Source of the DNA: an uncultured Lachnospiraceae bacterium
Lineage (GTDB): Bacteria > Bacillota > Clostridia > Lachnospirales > Lachnospiraceae
Assembly: GCA_910576895.1 (NCBI GenBank)
Contig: CAJTJZ010000024.1
Coordinates: 237 to 47,932 of the forward strand
Length of the DNA: 47,696 nt
Direction of reading: 5' to 3'
Part shown: positions 15,606 to 24,908 of the stretch, piece after piece
Layout: the number at the start of each line of letters is the position of its first letter
How positions within the stretch are numbered: the stretch's first letter is position 1
Position numbers and translations under genes: made by a program
Notes under the pieces: generated by a model
Told to the model about the DNA's origin: nothing
Seen by the model: only the letters and a program-made list of their open reading frames with translations
The model's database searches: none

Positions 15606-18600
15606 ATGATATTACCAAATTACTATGAAGATTTACATACTTTGCATGTTCAAACTATGCCAGAAAGAGCCTACTATATTCCGTCTTCTTTTAATATGGG
15701 CTGCCTTGTACATAACCGAACAGATTCTGACCGTTTTGAACTTCTAAATGGCAATTGGAATTTTCGGTATTATGAGAGTATTTATGATTTAGAAGATAAT
15801 TTTCTAAAACAATGTTTTATTTCCTCCGATTTTAAAACAATTCCAGTTCCCAGCGTATGGCAAAATCATGGTTATGGCTTCCATCAATATATAAATATTC
15901 GATATCCATTTCCATTTGATCCACCTTATGTTCCAATCGACAATCCATGTGGTGTTTACTTTTTGGAATTTGATTATCAAAAGGATTGTATTGCAGGAAA
16001 TGCTTACTTAAACTTTGAAGGGGTTGATTCCTGCTTTTATGTCTTTCTTAATGATTCTTTTGTTGGTTATAGCCAAATCAGCCATGCTATAAGTGAATTT
16101 GATGTTACAAACTATCTTACTAATGGAAAAAATCAACTCGTGGTACTTGTACTTCAATATTGTGATGGCAGCTATTTAGAAGATCAAGATAAATTCCGAA
16201 TGAGTGGAATTTTTCGTGATGTTTATCTTTTAAAACGTCCTGAAAATTTTGTATTTGATTATTTTATTACAACAAGAAATACAAAGAAAAAAGCATATAT
16301 TACAGTTAAACTTAGATACCTTGATACACTTCTTCCAACAACACTCATTCTCTATGATAAGAATGGAACTAAAATTGCAACAACTTCTCTTTCTATTACA
16401 GATTCTTCCAAAGAAGAAAAAGAGGCAAGTCTTACTATAGAAGTTTCTAATCCAAACTTATGGAATCCAGAACTTCCTTATCTCTATACTTTGGAAATAA
16501 AAACAGAAAAAGAAACCATTATTGATCGTATTGGTATTCGCTCGATTGCATGCCATAACCATATTGTTACCTTAAATGAAATTCCCATTAAATTTCATGG
16601 TGTCAATCGTCATGACAGTGATCCTATCAATGGTTTTACAATTACTATCGAGCAAATAAAAAAAGATCTTACTTTAATGAAACAGCACAATTTTAATGCT
16701 ATCCGCACAAGTCATTATCCAAATGCACCTTTTTTCTACCAATTATGCGATGAATACGGATTTCTTGTTATTGATGAAGCAGATGTAGAAGCTCATGGAG
16801 CATTAGAACTTTTTTATCAAGATAACAGTCAAAAAAATAAAGATAGACTTTGGAATGGCCCGATTGCCGATAATCCTGAATTTACAGAAGCGATTCTTGA
16901 TAGAGTAAAAAAATGTGTTCATCGAGATAAAAACCGCCCATCAATTGTTATCTGGTCTATGGGAAATGAATGTGCTTATGGCTGTACCTTTGAAACTGCC
17001 TTAGAATGGACAAAAAACTTTGATCCGCAGCGATTAACTCATTATGAAAGTGCTTTTTATCATAATGATGATAGAGCTTATGATTTTTCCAATATTGATT
17101 TATATAGTAGAATGTATCCTTCTTTAGAAGAAATAACCTATTATTTAGAACATAATCCAAAAAAACCCCTTCTTTTATGTGAATATTGTCATTCTATGGG
17201 AAATGGTCCGGGGGATTTGGAAGATTATTTCCAACTATTTGAACGCTATCCTATGGCTTGCGGCGGTTTTGTTTGGGAATGGTGTGATCATGCAGTTTAT
17301 AAAGGAAAAGCAGAAAATGGAAAAGCTATCTATTATTATGGTGGTGATCATGGAGAAAGCATTCATGATGGAAACTTTTGTATAGATGGACTTGTCTATC
17401 CTAATAGAACAAGTCATACAGGATTATTAGAATATAAAAATATTCATCGTCCTGCCAGAGTCCTTTCCTATCAACAAAAAGAACAAACACTTATGATTCA
17501 TAATTATATGGATTTTACAAATTTAAAAGATTATATCACGCTTCTATATGAACTTTGTTGTGATGGTACTGTTATCAAAACAGGAAACATAAAAATTGGA
17601 AGCATTGCAAGTCATAAAACGGAAATCATTCCTTTTTCTTGCCCTGTTCCAGAAAAGGGAAGAATTTATTTAAAAATTTATTATCACTTAAAACAGGAAA
17701 CTGCACTTCTTCCAAAAGGATATTGTTTAGGTTTTGATGAACTTTTTCTTTCTAATCAAGACAGCAGAAATCAAATTTGCCTTTCTATATTAGAAACAAA
17801 AACAAAAGCTATGAAAGAACAAGATGCTTTCATTATTGTATTAGAAAAAAAAGGAAGCCTTGTAATAAAAGGAAAAAATTTTCTCTATCTATTTAATAAA
17901 AAAACAGGCTGCTTTAAAGAAATGGAATTTCATGGAAAAAAGATATTAAATCAGGAAATGCAGATAAATATATGGCGTGCACCTACAGATAATGATAGAA
18001 CTATTAGAATCGAATGGGAACGGGCACAGTATCATCAAACCTTATCCCGCAATTATAAAACAACTTATCTTCTTTCTTATACAGAAATAAAAATTTATTG
18101 CAAATCCTCACTATTAGCTCCTTCCATACAAAAAATTTTAGATATCGACAGTATATGGACAGTAGAACAAAATGGAAGTATTACCTGCTCTTTATCTGTA
18201 AAACGAAATATAGAATTTCCAGAACTTCCTCGTTTTGGTCTTCGACTTTTCCTTCCAAAAGAACTAAATCAAATCTCTTATTATGGAATTGGTCCTTTGG
18301 AAAGCTATCGGGACAAGCATTATGCTGGAAGTCATGGACAATACTCTGCTCCTATTTCTTCTATGCACGAAGATTATATTATGCCGCAGGAAAATGGCAG
18401 TCATTATGACTGTGATTATGTGATTGCAGAAAACGATGCTTATGGTTTTATGGCTGCATCAACAAGTGAAACAACATTTTCTTTTAATGCTTCTATTTAT
18501 ACACAAGAGGAACTTACCAAAAAAATGCATAATTATGAATTAGTTCCATGTAATAGTAGTGTACTTTGCCTTGATTATGCTCAAAATGGTATTGGTTCTA

Positions 18601-18701
18601 ATAGTTGCGGTCCTATTTTACAAGAGAAATACAAATTCAATGAGAAAGAATTTTATTTTGAAATAAAATTGATTCCTTTTATGAAAGACGAACTAGAATA
18701 A
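15606..18701 (+). CDS. lacZ: GH2 beta-galactosidase (LacZ type)
   Basis: 1031 residues, the length of long LacZ-type enzymes. Domain order: sugar-binding beta-sandwich (about 45-215), Ig-like domain (about 217-315), TIM barrel (about 320-615), a further Ig-like domain and a Bgal_small_N domain (about 760-1030; WRAPTDNDR and YYGIGPLESYRDKH). The catalytic acid/base is Glu455 in WSMGNECAYG and the nucleophile Glu526 in LLCEYCHSMGNGPGD. No signal peptide, so it acts in the cytoplasm on imported galactosides. I chose the ATG at 15606, 8 bases after AAGGGG; a GTG three codons earlier overlaps that site. First gene of an operon with the GPH symporter. Confidence 0.95.
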   Translation: MILPNYYEDLHTLHVQTMPERAYYIPSSFNMGCLVHNRTDSDRFELLNGNWNFRYYESIYDLEDNFLKQCFISSDFKTIPVPSVWQNHGYGFHQYINIRYPFPFDPPYVPIDNPCGVYFLEFDYQKDCIAGNAYLNFEGVDSCFYVFLNDSFVGYSQISHAISEFDVTNYLTNGKNQLVVLVLQYCDGSYLEDQDKFRMSGIFRDVYLLKRPENFVFDYFITTRNTKKKAYITVKLRYLDTLLPTTLILYDKNGTKIATTSLSITDSSKEEKEASLTIEVSNPNLWNPELPYLYTLEIKTEKETIIDRIGIRSIACHNHIVTLNEIPIKFHGVNRHDSDPINGFTITIEQIKKDLTLMKQHNFNAIRTSHYPNAPFFYQLCDEYGFLVIDEADVEAHGALELFYQDNSQKNKDRLWNGPIADNPEFTEAILDRVKKCVHRDKNRPSIVIWSMGNECAYGCTFETALEWTKNFDPQRLTHYESAFYHNDDRAYDFSNIDLYSRMYPSLEEITYYLEHNPKKPLLLCEYCHSMGNGPGDLEDYFQLFERYPMACGGFVWEWCDHAVYKGKAENGKAIYYYGGDHGESIHDGNFCIDGLVYPNRTSHTGLLEYKNIHRPARVLSYQQKEQTLMIHNYMDFTNLKDYITLLYELCCDGTVIKTGNIKIGSIASHKTEIIPFSCPVPEKGRIYLKIYYHLKQETALLPKGYCLGFDELFLSNQDSRNQICLSILETKTKAMKEQDAFIIVLEKKGSLVIKGKNFLYLFNKKTGCFKEMEFHGKKILNQEMQINIWRAPTDNDRTIRIEWERAQYHQTLSRNYKTTYLLSYTEIKIYCKSSLLAPSIQKILDIDSIWTVEQNGSITCSLSVKRNIEFPELPRFGLRLFLPKELNQISYYGIGPLESYRDKHYAGSHGQYSAPISSMHEDYIMPQENGSHYDCDYVIAENDAYGFMAASTSETTFSFNASIYTQEELTKKMHNYELVPCNSSVLCLDYAQNGIGSNSCGPILQEKYKFNEKEFYFEIKLIPFMKDELE

Positions 18702-18735
18702 ACAAAGACATAATTTTTAAGAAAGGAGAATTTCT

Positions 18736-20121
18736 ATGACAGAAAAAAAATATTTAAAATGGTATCATAAAGTTGGCTATGGTTCTGGAGATATTGCTGG
18801 AAATGTAGTCTATGCCCTGCTTTCTTCCTTTGTTATGATTTACTTAACGGATACAATTGGATTAAATTCTGGCATTATAGGAACTTTAATGATGTTTTCT
18901 AAATTATTTGATGGTGTGACAGATATCTTTTTTGGCTCTATGATTGATAAAACAAAAAGTAAATTTGGAAAAGCTCGTCCATGGATGTTTTGGGCATATT
19001 TTGGCTGTGCTGCTATGATTATTGCTATCTTTACCATTCCTGTTTCTCTTGGAGCTATTTCTCAATATATTTGGTTCTTTCTTGCCTATACTTCTTTAAA
19101 TGCCGTTTTTTATACAGCAAATAATATTGCTTATTCTGCACTTACTTCCTTAATCACAAAAAACAATAGCGAACGTGTTCAAATGGGCTCGATACGTTTT
19201 ATCTTTGCTTTTGGTACAAGCCTTTTGATTCAAACAATTACAGTAGATGCTGTTGAAATTTTTGGTGGCGGTGCATTAGGTTGGCGAACAGTTGCGATTA
19301 TTTATTCTTTGATTGGACTAATTGTAAATACTATTTCTGTATTTTCGGTAAAGGAACTACAAGAAGATACTCCTCAAAAAACAAGTATAGAAACAATGGA
19401 ATCAAAAGAAAAAGAAGAAACCTATACTCTTGTGGATACAATCAAATTACTGCTTGCGAATAAATTTTATATTATTATTTGTTGTATTTATATCTTATCA
19501 CAAATATTTACTGCTACACTTAATATGGGAATCTATTTTATGACTTATATTTTATTAGATGCTTCCCTGCTTGGGGTATTCTCACTTGCCATTAATATTC
19601 CATTGATTTGCGGTCTTATCTTTACTCCAATACTTGTAAAGAAATTTAATGGAATGTATAAACTTAATCTTATTGGTTATGTGATAGCAAGTCTTGCAAG
19701 AGGTCTTGTAATTGTAGCCGCCTATCAAGGAAATTTACCTTTTATGTTATTTTTTTCTGCGATTGCAAGTCTTGGTATGAGTCCATTACAGGGAGATTTA
19801 AACGCACTGATTGCTTCCTGCTCAGAATATACCTTTCTTACAAAGCAAAAGCGAATTGATGGTACTATGTTTTCTTGTACTTCCCTTGGTGTAAAAATTG
19901 GCGGTGGTATTGGTACAGCACTTTCTGGATGGCTGCTTGCAGCAAGCGGTTATATTCCGAATGCAGTGAATCAACCACATTCTTGTATTACAATGCTTTA
20001 TATTATGTATTTATGGATTCCTATGATTATTAATATTATTATTTCTATCCTGCTTTCACGATTAAAAGTTGAACAAAAACTGCATATTCTTCACAATAAT
20101 CAAGGTGAAAATAAACAATGA
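18736..20121 (+). CDS. GPH-family sugar:cation symporter
   Basis: 461 residues with about 12 transmembrane helices, of the glycoside-pentoside-hexuronide (MelB/LacS-like, MFS_2) family. The N-terminus WYHKVGYGSGDIAGNVVY carries the conserved G.GD...N signature, and loop 2-3 reads DKTKSKFGKARPWM (split from the DGVTDIFFGSMI helix). It is 34 bases downstream of lacZ with AAAGGAG, so it probably imports the beta-galactoside or arabino-/galacto-oligosaccharide that LacZ cleaves, using Na+ or H+. There is no PTS-IIA regulatory tail as in LacS. Confidence 0.93.
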   Translation: MTEKKYLKWYHKVGYGSGDIAGNVVYALLSSFVMIYLTDTIGLNSGIIGTLMMFSKLFDGVTDIFFGSMIDKTKSKFGKARPWMFWAYFGCAAMIIAIFTIPVSLGAISQYIWFFLAYTSLNAVFYTANNIAYSALTSLITKNNSERVQMGSIRFIFAFGTSLLIQTITVDAVEIFGGGALGWRTVAIIYSLIGLIVNTISVFSVKELQEDTPQKTSIETMESKEKEETYTLVDTIKLLLANKFYIIICCIYILSQIFTATLNMGIYFMTYILLDASLLGVFSLAINIPLICGLIFTPILVKKFNGMYKLNLIGYVIASLARGLVIVAAYQGNLPFMLFFSAIASLGMSPLQGDLNALIASCSEYTFLTKQKRIDGTMFSCTSLGVKIGGGIGTALSGWLLAASGYIPNAVNQPHSCITMLYIMYLWIPMIINIIISILLSRLKVEQKLHILHNNQGENKQ

Positions 20122-20173
20122 CACTACTTGTTTTTATTTGGAATTAACTGTTAAAAAGTATTTCAGTCTTTTC

Positions 20174-20202
20174 TTGCATACTATAAAAAACTATGATAAA
20201 AT
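20174..20202 (+). promoter_or_regulatory. promoter of the YvyF-like gene
   Basis: TTGCAT (20174-20179), 17-base spacer and TAAAAT (20197-20202) with an upstream TG. A sigma-A-like promoter rather than a sigma-D (TAAA...GCCGATAA) flagellar one. Confidence 0.55.
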
Positions 20203-20275
20203 AATATAAATCATAATAAATATTAAGTATACATTGCTATTTTTAAGGTTTTTCTAAGAAAGGCAGGTGACAGTT

Positions 20276-20686
20276 ATGGATCCAAAAACTTGTAAAATGT
20301 GCGGAAGATTATTCCATTATATACGTTCTCCTTTTTGTTCAGATTGTGCCAAAGAACTAGAAGAAAAATTTAAACAAGTAAAAGAATATCTTTACGAACA
20401 TCCCGGTGCAGGAATGGAAGATGTTTCCGAAGATAATGATGTATCTATGCAAGTGATTGAATACTGGATTAAGGAAGAACGATTAGATTTTTCCAAAGAT
20501 TCTCCTGTAAGTTTTGTATGCGAAAAATGTGGCATGCCTATTCGTACTGGACGTTTTTGTAAAAAATGTAAAAGTGAACTGCAAAGAGAACTTCAAAAAA
20601 TGTATGCGGTAGAACCTATGGAAAAAAATATTTGCAAAAATAGTTCTGCAAAAATGCGATTTTTAGATCATGGAAAGAAATATTAA
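20276..20686 (+). CDS. YvyF-like (flagellar-operon) zinc-ribbon protein
   Basis: 136 residues with two four-cysteine zinc ribbons: CKMCG...FCSDC (about 7-26) and CEKCG...FCKKC (about 82-100). Between them is a helical region with a predicted helix-turn-helix (AGMEDVSEDNDVSMQVIEYW). This layout matches TIGR03826/YvyF, a protein usually found beside flgM in Firmicute flagellar operons. Here it stands alone, with no flagellar genes in the window. The ATG at 20276 follows AGGCAGGTGA; a GTG three codons upstream overlaps the site. Role probably regulatory, not established. Confidence 0.8.
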   Translation: MDPKTCKMCGRLFHYIRSPFCSDCAKELEEKFKQVKEYLYEHPGAGMEDVSEDNDVSMQVIEYWIKEERLDFSKDSPVSFVCEKCGMPIRTGRFCKKCKSELQRELQKMYAVEPMEKNICKNSSAKMRFLDHGKKY

Positions 20687-20775
20687 ATCATAGAAATTTT
20701 AAGTTATACTTCCAGATTTTTTGACACAACACCAATTTTAACAAATAATATAATAAGGAAAATTATCATTTATCA

Positions 20776-20833
20776 AGGCTGCCAAAATAGATATCCCCTG
20801 TCATGTGACCCACCACCTTATTTTGACAGCCTG
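20776..20833. terminator. bidirectional terminator with a long loop
   Basis: Inverted repeat GGCTGCCAAAATA / TATTTTGACAGCC with a 29-base loop, between the convergent YvyF-like and ABC permease genes. Followed by T-rich sequence on the plus strand. The loop contains CTGTCATGTGACCCACCACC, long and GC-rich for this genome, which may mark it as a dispersed repeat element. Confidence 0.6.
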
Positions 20834-20840
20834 ATATTTT

Positions 20841-23297
20841 TTATTCTACCTTCATTCTTTCTGATAAACTTTGCCTTTGTAATAACTTTATACCATAAAT
20901 AGTTAAACTTTTTTGTACTATCAACATACCTATTAAATATAATATCATTGGAAACCATGGATAAGAATATATCATATCAATTCCCATTTGTATTTGCGTG
21001 ATAACAAATGCATATCCTAAAATACTGCCAAAAAACAGTGTACATAAAGAAGCAATTCCTGTATAATAAGCATTTTCTTTATTTATCATATCCTTTAATT
21101 GCTTTCTTGTCATACCAACAGCTTGTAAAATTCCAAATTCTTTTCTACGAGAATATATATTTGTTATGATTGTATTTATTAAATTAATCATGCCAAAAAT
21201 TACAAGAAAAATAGCCAAGGCATAAAGAATTAACTTTGTTGAAAAATATTCTTTTTCATAATATTCTCTATTTTCCGCTTTTGAATCAAGATAAAGATCT
21301 TCTTCTGTTCCATACATTTCTTCCAAAATAATTCCTACCTCTTTTTCTTTTTTTGGCTCTGTGGAAATTTCATAACCATAAGTTGTATTCATACCTGCAA
21401 GCTTATCTAACATAGGACAAGGCATCATAAAACTGCTTCCTACTAAAGAAATCGGCAGTTTCGCCATTCGATTTTTTTGTCTCCAATCTTCTATCTTCAC
21501 AATTGCAAGAACTGGAAGCGATAGCTCCTTTCTTTCTCCTTTCCCATTATAAAAAACAATAGGCACATAATCTCCTATAGATAATGGATTCTTTCTAAAC
21601 CATGTATAATATTCATTGGTTATAATTAGACCTGATTCTTGTAAAAGTTCTTTATAAGAATTAGGCCCTTTATATGACATATCTTTTAATAATTCAAAAT
21701 CATTTTCTGAAATACCATTAAGACCTATTTGTGTATTCTCTTTTCCAAATAATGTTGTAGATGCCATAAGATAACGCCAAGGATTTACATTAGTTATATT
21801 ATCTAAACTTTCAAGTTCTAGTTTTAACTCCTCTCCCATAATATCTTCTGCTTGTAAAAGAGAATTTATTTTCATATTACCTTCTAAGCTTGTATCACCT
21901 TTAAAACCTGATGTTGGATTTAACATTAATTGATACACTCCATTTGGAAAAGAATATTCTACACTTGCTGCTGGATCATAAGAGATTACATAACTTGAAA
22001 TTGTTCCTACTAAAATACCTGCTAAAATAAGAGAACACATAGTCCATACGCTTTTCTTTCTATTTCTTTTTAAATTTAATACTGCCAAATACTTTGGAGT
22101 CAAATTATTTTGATTCTTATCATAATAGTTCTTTTTATTTTTTATATAATCTGTATATAATAATGCTTCGATTGGAGAAGCTTCCGCTGCAATTTTTCCC
22201 GGCTTTCTTACCGCAATACCAACACATAAAATAGAAAAAAATACACATAAAATGGCAGCAACGACTGTATTTAAAATTACAAATCCATTTGGTACTAATG
22301 CATATCCTAGCAAACCTCCTATGATAAGTCCGGGAAAGCTTCCTTTTAATGCAAGATAACATCCTTCCTGAAAAATCAAGCTTTTTACTTGTCCTTTTGT
22401 CATACCAATCGTTCTCATCTGCCCATATTCCTGTACTTTTTCAGTAATTGAAATATAGAAAATATTATGAATTACAAAATAAGCTGCTGTAATTATCAAT
22501 AAAATTACAAGAATCAAGGTCAAGATATCTTCTATTGTAAGTTTTCTCATGCTTGTCTGCGTATAATAAGCTTCATCCAATTTTATCTGCTCTTTTGTAA
22601 TTTTTGCATCTCCTGCAATTTGTTTTGCCTGTTTTTCTGCCTCTTTCCTATGAAAATCAATGGCATTTTTCATATTTACACTTGCATTTACTTTTGTATC
22701 TTCTTCTGAAATTCCTTTCATCATCATAGCAAGAGATAAAGATACATAAATATGCTGACTATTTCTCGCCTTAGAATGATTTGTTAAAATAGCAGAAATT
22801 CGATAATCTCTTACTATATTATCGCCTAAATCTAAAGAAATACTATCTCCTATCTTTGCTTGTTCCTTTCCTAATTGCTGTAAATATTCCTGTGGAATCA
22901 TAATCTCATTATCTCTTATAGGAAGTTCTCCTGTATATATCATATGATCAAATTCCATAAAGGCTTTATCCTGCCAAGAAATGCTTAAACGAGTCTTTCC
23001 AACTTTTTTTCTTCCTACAATTGCTTCTAGTCCTATCCATTCAATTCGCTTATCCTGTTGTAACGTTTCTGCCTGTTCTATTGTAATTTCCTGATAAGAC
23101 ACTTGCGGAGTCTTTTTTAATATTCTTAATTTTTCTTCTTGTGTTCCAAATAAATATAAAATAAAAGCAAATATTAATGCAGTGGAACAGGCAATTGTAA
23201 TGCAAGTAAAAAAATTTCTAACCTGACTATTTTTTTGTTCTCGTTTTGCCAATTTATAAATAATTGCCTGATTATTATTTCGATCCATTCTCATCAT
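20841..23297 (-). CDS. FtsX-like ABC transporter permease
   Basis: An 818-residue permease with TM1 at about 33-52, a large extracellular domain (about 55-265), and two FtsX-type bundles: TM segments near 270-375 with the RTIGMTKGQVKSLI coupling motif, and TM segments near 690-800 with LQAVGMTRKQLKDMI. A second extracellular domain lies between. The architecture is that of the MacB/BceB-like export or detoxification permeases that partner with the adjacent ATPase, typically acting on antimicrobial peptides. The start at 23297 overlaps the ATPase stop (ATGA), indicating translational coupling; a GTG two codons earlier is possible. Confidence 0.92.
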   Translation of the reverse strand: MMRMDRNNNQAIIYKLAKREQKNSQVRNFFTCITIACSTALIFAFILYLFGTQEEKLRILKKTPQVSYQEITIEQAETLQQDKRIEWIGLEAIVGRKKVGKTRLSISWQDKAFMEFDHMIYTGELPIRDNEIMIPQEYLQQLGKEQAKIGDSISLDLGDNIVRDYRISAILTNHSKARNSQHIYVSLSLAMMMKGISEEDTKVNASVNMKNAIDFHRKEAEKQAKQIAGDAKITKEQIKLDEAYYTQTSMRKLTIEDILTLILVILLIITAAYFVIHNIFYISITEKVQEYGQMRTIGMTKGQVKSLIFQEGCYLALKGSFPGLIIGGLLGYALVPNGFVILNTVVAAILCVFFSILCVGIAVRKPGKIAAEASPIEALLYTDYIKNKKNYYDKNQNNLTPKYLAVLNLKRNRKKSVWTMCSLILAGILVGTISSYVISYDPAASVEYSFPNGVYQLMLNPTSGFKGDTSLEGNMKINSLLQAEDIMGEELKLELESLDNITNVNPWRYLMASTTLFGKENTQIGLNGISENDFELLKDMSYKGPNSYKELLQESGLIITNEYYTWFRKNPLSIGDYVPIVFYNGKGERKELSLPVLAIVKIEDWRQKNRMAKLPISLVGSSFMMPCPMLDKLAGMNTTYGYEISTEPKKEKEVGIILEEMYGTEEDLYLDSKAENREYYEKEYFSTKLILYALAIFLVIFGMINLINTIITNIYSRRKEFGILQAVGMTRKQLKDMINKENAYYTGIASLCTLFFGSILGYAFVITQIQMGIDMIYSYPWFPMILYLIGMLIVQKSLTIYGIKLLQRQSLSERMKVE

Positions 23298-23971
23298 TTC
23301 CACCTGCTTTCTACAATTTTTCCATCTTCAATACAAAGAATCGTTTCTGCAAGTTGTGCAATTGCTTCATTATGTGTAATCATAAGAATTGTTTGGTGAA
23401 AATGCTCTTTTATATTTTTTAAAAGTCCAATTACATCCTGACTAGTACGACTGTCAAGATTTCCTGTTGGTTCATCGGCAAGCAAAATAGATGGCTTTGA
23501 TGCTAATGCTCTAGCAATTGCAATTCTTTGCTGTTCTCCACCTGATAACTGATTTGGCATTCGATCCATTTTTGTTTCCATTCCTATCATTTTTACAATT
23601 TTCATAATAAAATCATAATCTGCTTTATTTCCATCAAGTTCTATTGGCAATACAATATTTTCATATGCATTTAAAATCGGAAGTAAATTATAAGATTGAA
23701 ATACAAAGCCAATCTGTCTGCGGCGAAAAATTGTCAGTTCATTATCATTCATTTTTGACAACTCTCTTCCTGCAATTTCTACACTCCCCTCAGTAGGTGT
23801 ATCTAACCCACCTAAAATATGTAATAATGTTGATTTTCCACTGCCACTAGAACCAACAATTGCTGTAAAACTTCCTTCCTCCACACAAAAATCAATACCA
23901 TCTAAAGCTTTTACAGGCACTGTTGTGGTATGATAATATTTTTTTAATCCTTTTACATTTACAATACTCAT
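23294..23971 (-). CDS. ABC transporter ATP-binding protein (MacB/LolD/BceA type)
   Basis: 225 residues, complete nucleotide-binding domain. Walker A GSSGSGKSTLL (about 38-48), Q-loop FVFQSYNLLP, signature LSGGEQQRIAIARAL (about 141-155), Walker B ILLADEPTGNLDS and H-loop MITHNE. The sequence group is that of MacB, LolD and BceA ATPases, which power FtsX-type permeases such as the gene that overlaps it by 4 bases. The nearby kinase/regulator pair on the same strand probably controls it, as in peptide-resistance modules. Confidence 0.96.
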   Translation of the reverse strand: MSIVNVKGLKKYYHTTTVPVKALDGIDFCVEEGSFTAIVGSSGSGKSTLLHILGGLDTPTEGSVEIAGRELSKMNDNELTIFRRRQIGFVFQSYNLLPILNAYENIVLPIELDGNKADYDFIMKIVKMIGMETKMDRMPNQLSGGEQQRIAIARALASKPSILLADEPTGNLDSRTSQDVIGLLKNIKEHFHQTILMITHNEAIAQLAETILCIEDGKIVESRWK

Positions 23972-24092
23972 AAATAAATGTTCTCCTTTCCTATATTTTT
24001 GATAAAACTATTTTAACACTGTAATGTTTCAAAATCCTCTCAAATATAAAAAAAGAAAGTATCAATTTTGTTACTATTTATAAAAAATTTTA

Positions 24093-24121
24093 TTGAATTG
24101 TAAATCAAGTTATGCTATTAT
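24093..24121 (+). promoter_or_regulatory. promoter of the small plus-strand cassette
   Basis: TTGAAT (24093-24098), 17-base spacer and TATTAT (24116-24121), about 60 bases before the 72-residue ORF. It could still drive expression of the small gene although its partner is truncated. Confidence 0.5.
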
Positions 24122-24181
24122 GAATTTTTAAGTACTTTTAACATTTTATTTCTGTATTTATAATTTTAGGAGAATAAAAAT

Positions 24182-24400
24182 ATGGAAGTGTTATATCATT
24201 GTATGAAAGATGGTATTCCCTGTTCTATTACAAAAGAAGGAGATAGTTATTTTTGTAATATTGACAGAGAACAAAATAAACTTGATAATTCTTTTACAGA
24301 AGAAGAAAAGCATCTTAATTTTCTTCTTGATTGCATTATTGGGGCTTATTACAAAAAATATCTTTCTTGGAAAGAATTGGAGGAGATTGATTTTGATTAA
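24182..24400 (+). CDS. small protein upstream of a HipA-like remnant
   Basis: 72 residues, acidic, no recognised domain; begins MEVLYHCMKDGIPCSITKEG and ends KELEEIDFD. A clear GGAG site (TAGGAGAATAAAAAT) precedes the ATG. Its stop overlaps the start of the following HipA-like fragment by 8 bases, so the two were one operon with translational coupling. By position it may be the cognate antitoxin or accessory subunit, but the sequence alone does not show a DNA-binding motif. It appears intact. Confidence 0.65.
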   Translation: MEVLYHCMKDGIPCSITKEGDSYFCNIDREQNKLDNSFTEEEKHLNFLLDCIIGAYYKKYLSWKELEEIDFD

Positions 24401-24908
24401 TTATTTTCTAATGCATAAAGATCGAAAACTACTCGCTTTTTCCATTGAAAATGATTCTATTTTAAATGTAAAAGTCAATCAAAAAGAAAAAGAACATTTG
24501 CCTATTTTTTATGGTGAAAATATAATGCAGTGGTTAAAAAACCGAAGTATTCCTGCCACAAGAATCGGTTTATCAAAAAAAATTTCTGGCTTAAATACAT
24601 TTGATTTTATGTTACATAATTTAGGTTTATCTTTAACCGATCCTTATTGGTTAAATCCTGTTGGCAGTGGTTATACTTGGAGTTGTGTAAATTTATACAA
24701 AAACAACTTTAGAGATACTATGTCATTAGATTTAACAGATAACACAAATTATATTCTTTTAGATGCTAATTTATTAGATATTAATGTAACATCATTTTAT
24801 AGTAAAGAAACTAAGTTATTATCACAAGTAAAAAACAGAGGGTGGATTAAAAATATCCATTTTATTTTAATCGCTTTTATTTCCTGTTCTTATTTGGAAG
24901 AAATATAG
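24393..24908 (+). pseudogene. truncated HipA-like protein (N-terminal part only)
   Basis: An ORF of 171 codons starting at TTG 24393, 7 bases after GGAGGAG. It contains the N-terminal hallmark of the Clostridia HipA-like family: LKNRSIPATRIGLSKKI, then LGLSLTDPYWLNP and YTWSCVNLYKNNFRD. It lacks everything after about residue 120 of the family: no N.DR..NFG catalytic loop and no DFG-like motif. The last 50 codons are not family-like and run 32 bases into the 3' end of the convergent histidine-kinase gene. It is therefore a remnant; compare the full-length relative at 9467-10579. A functional short product cannot be excluded. Confidence 0.65.

Noticed and set aside
24210..24392. Longer frame for the HipA-like fragment starting within the 72-residue gene
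   Set aside because: The upstream part is an alternative frame of the intact small gene with a low-complexity product; the TTG at 24393 has a matching ribosome binding site.
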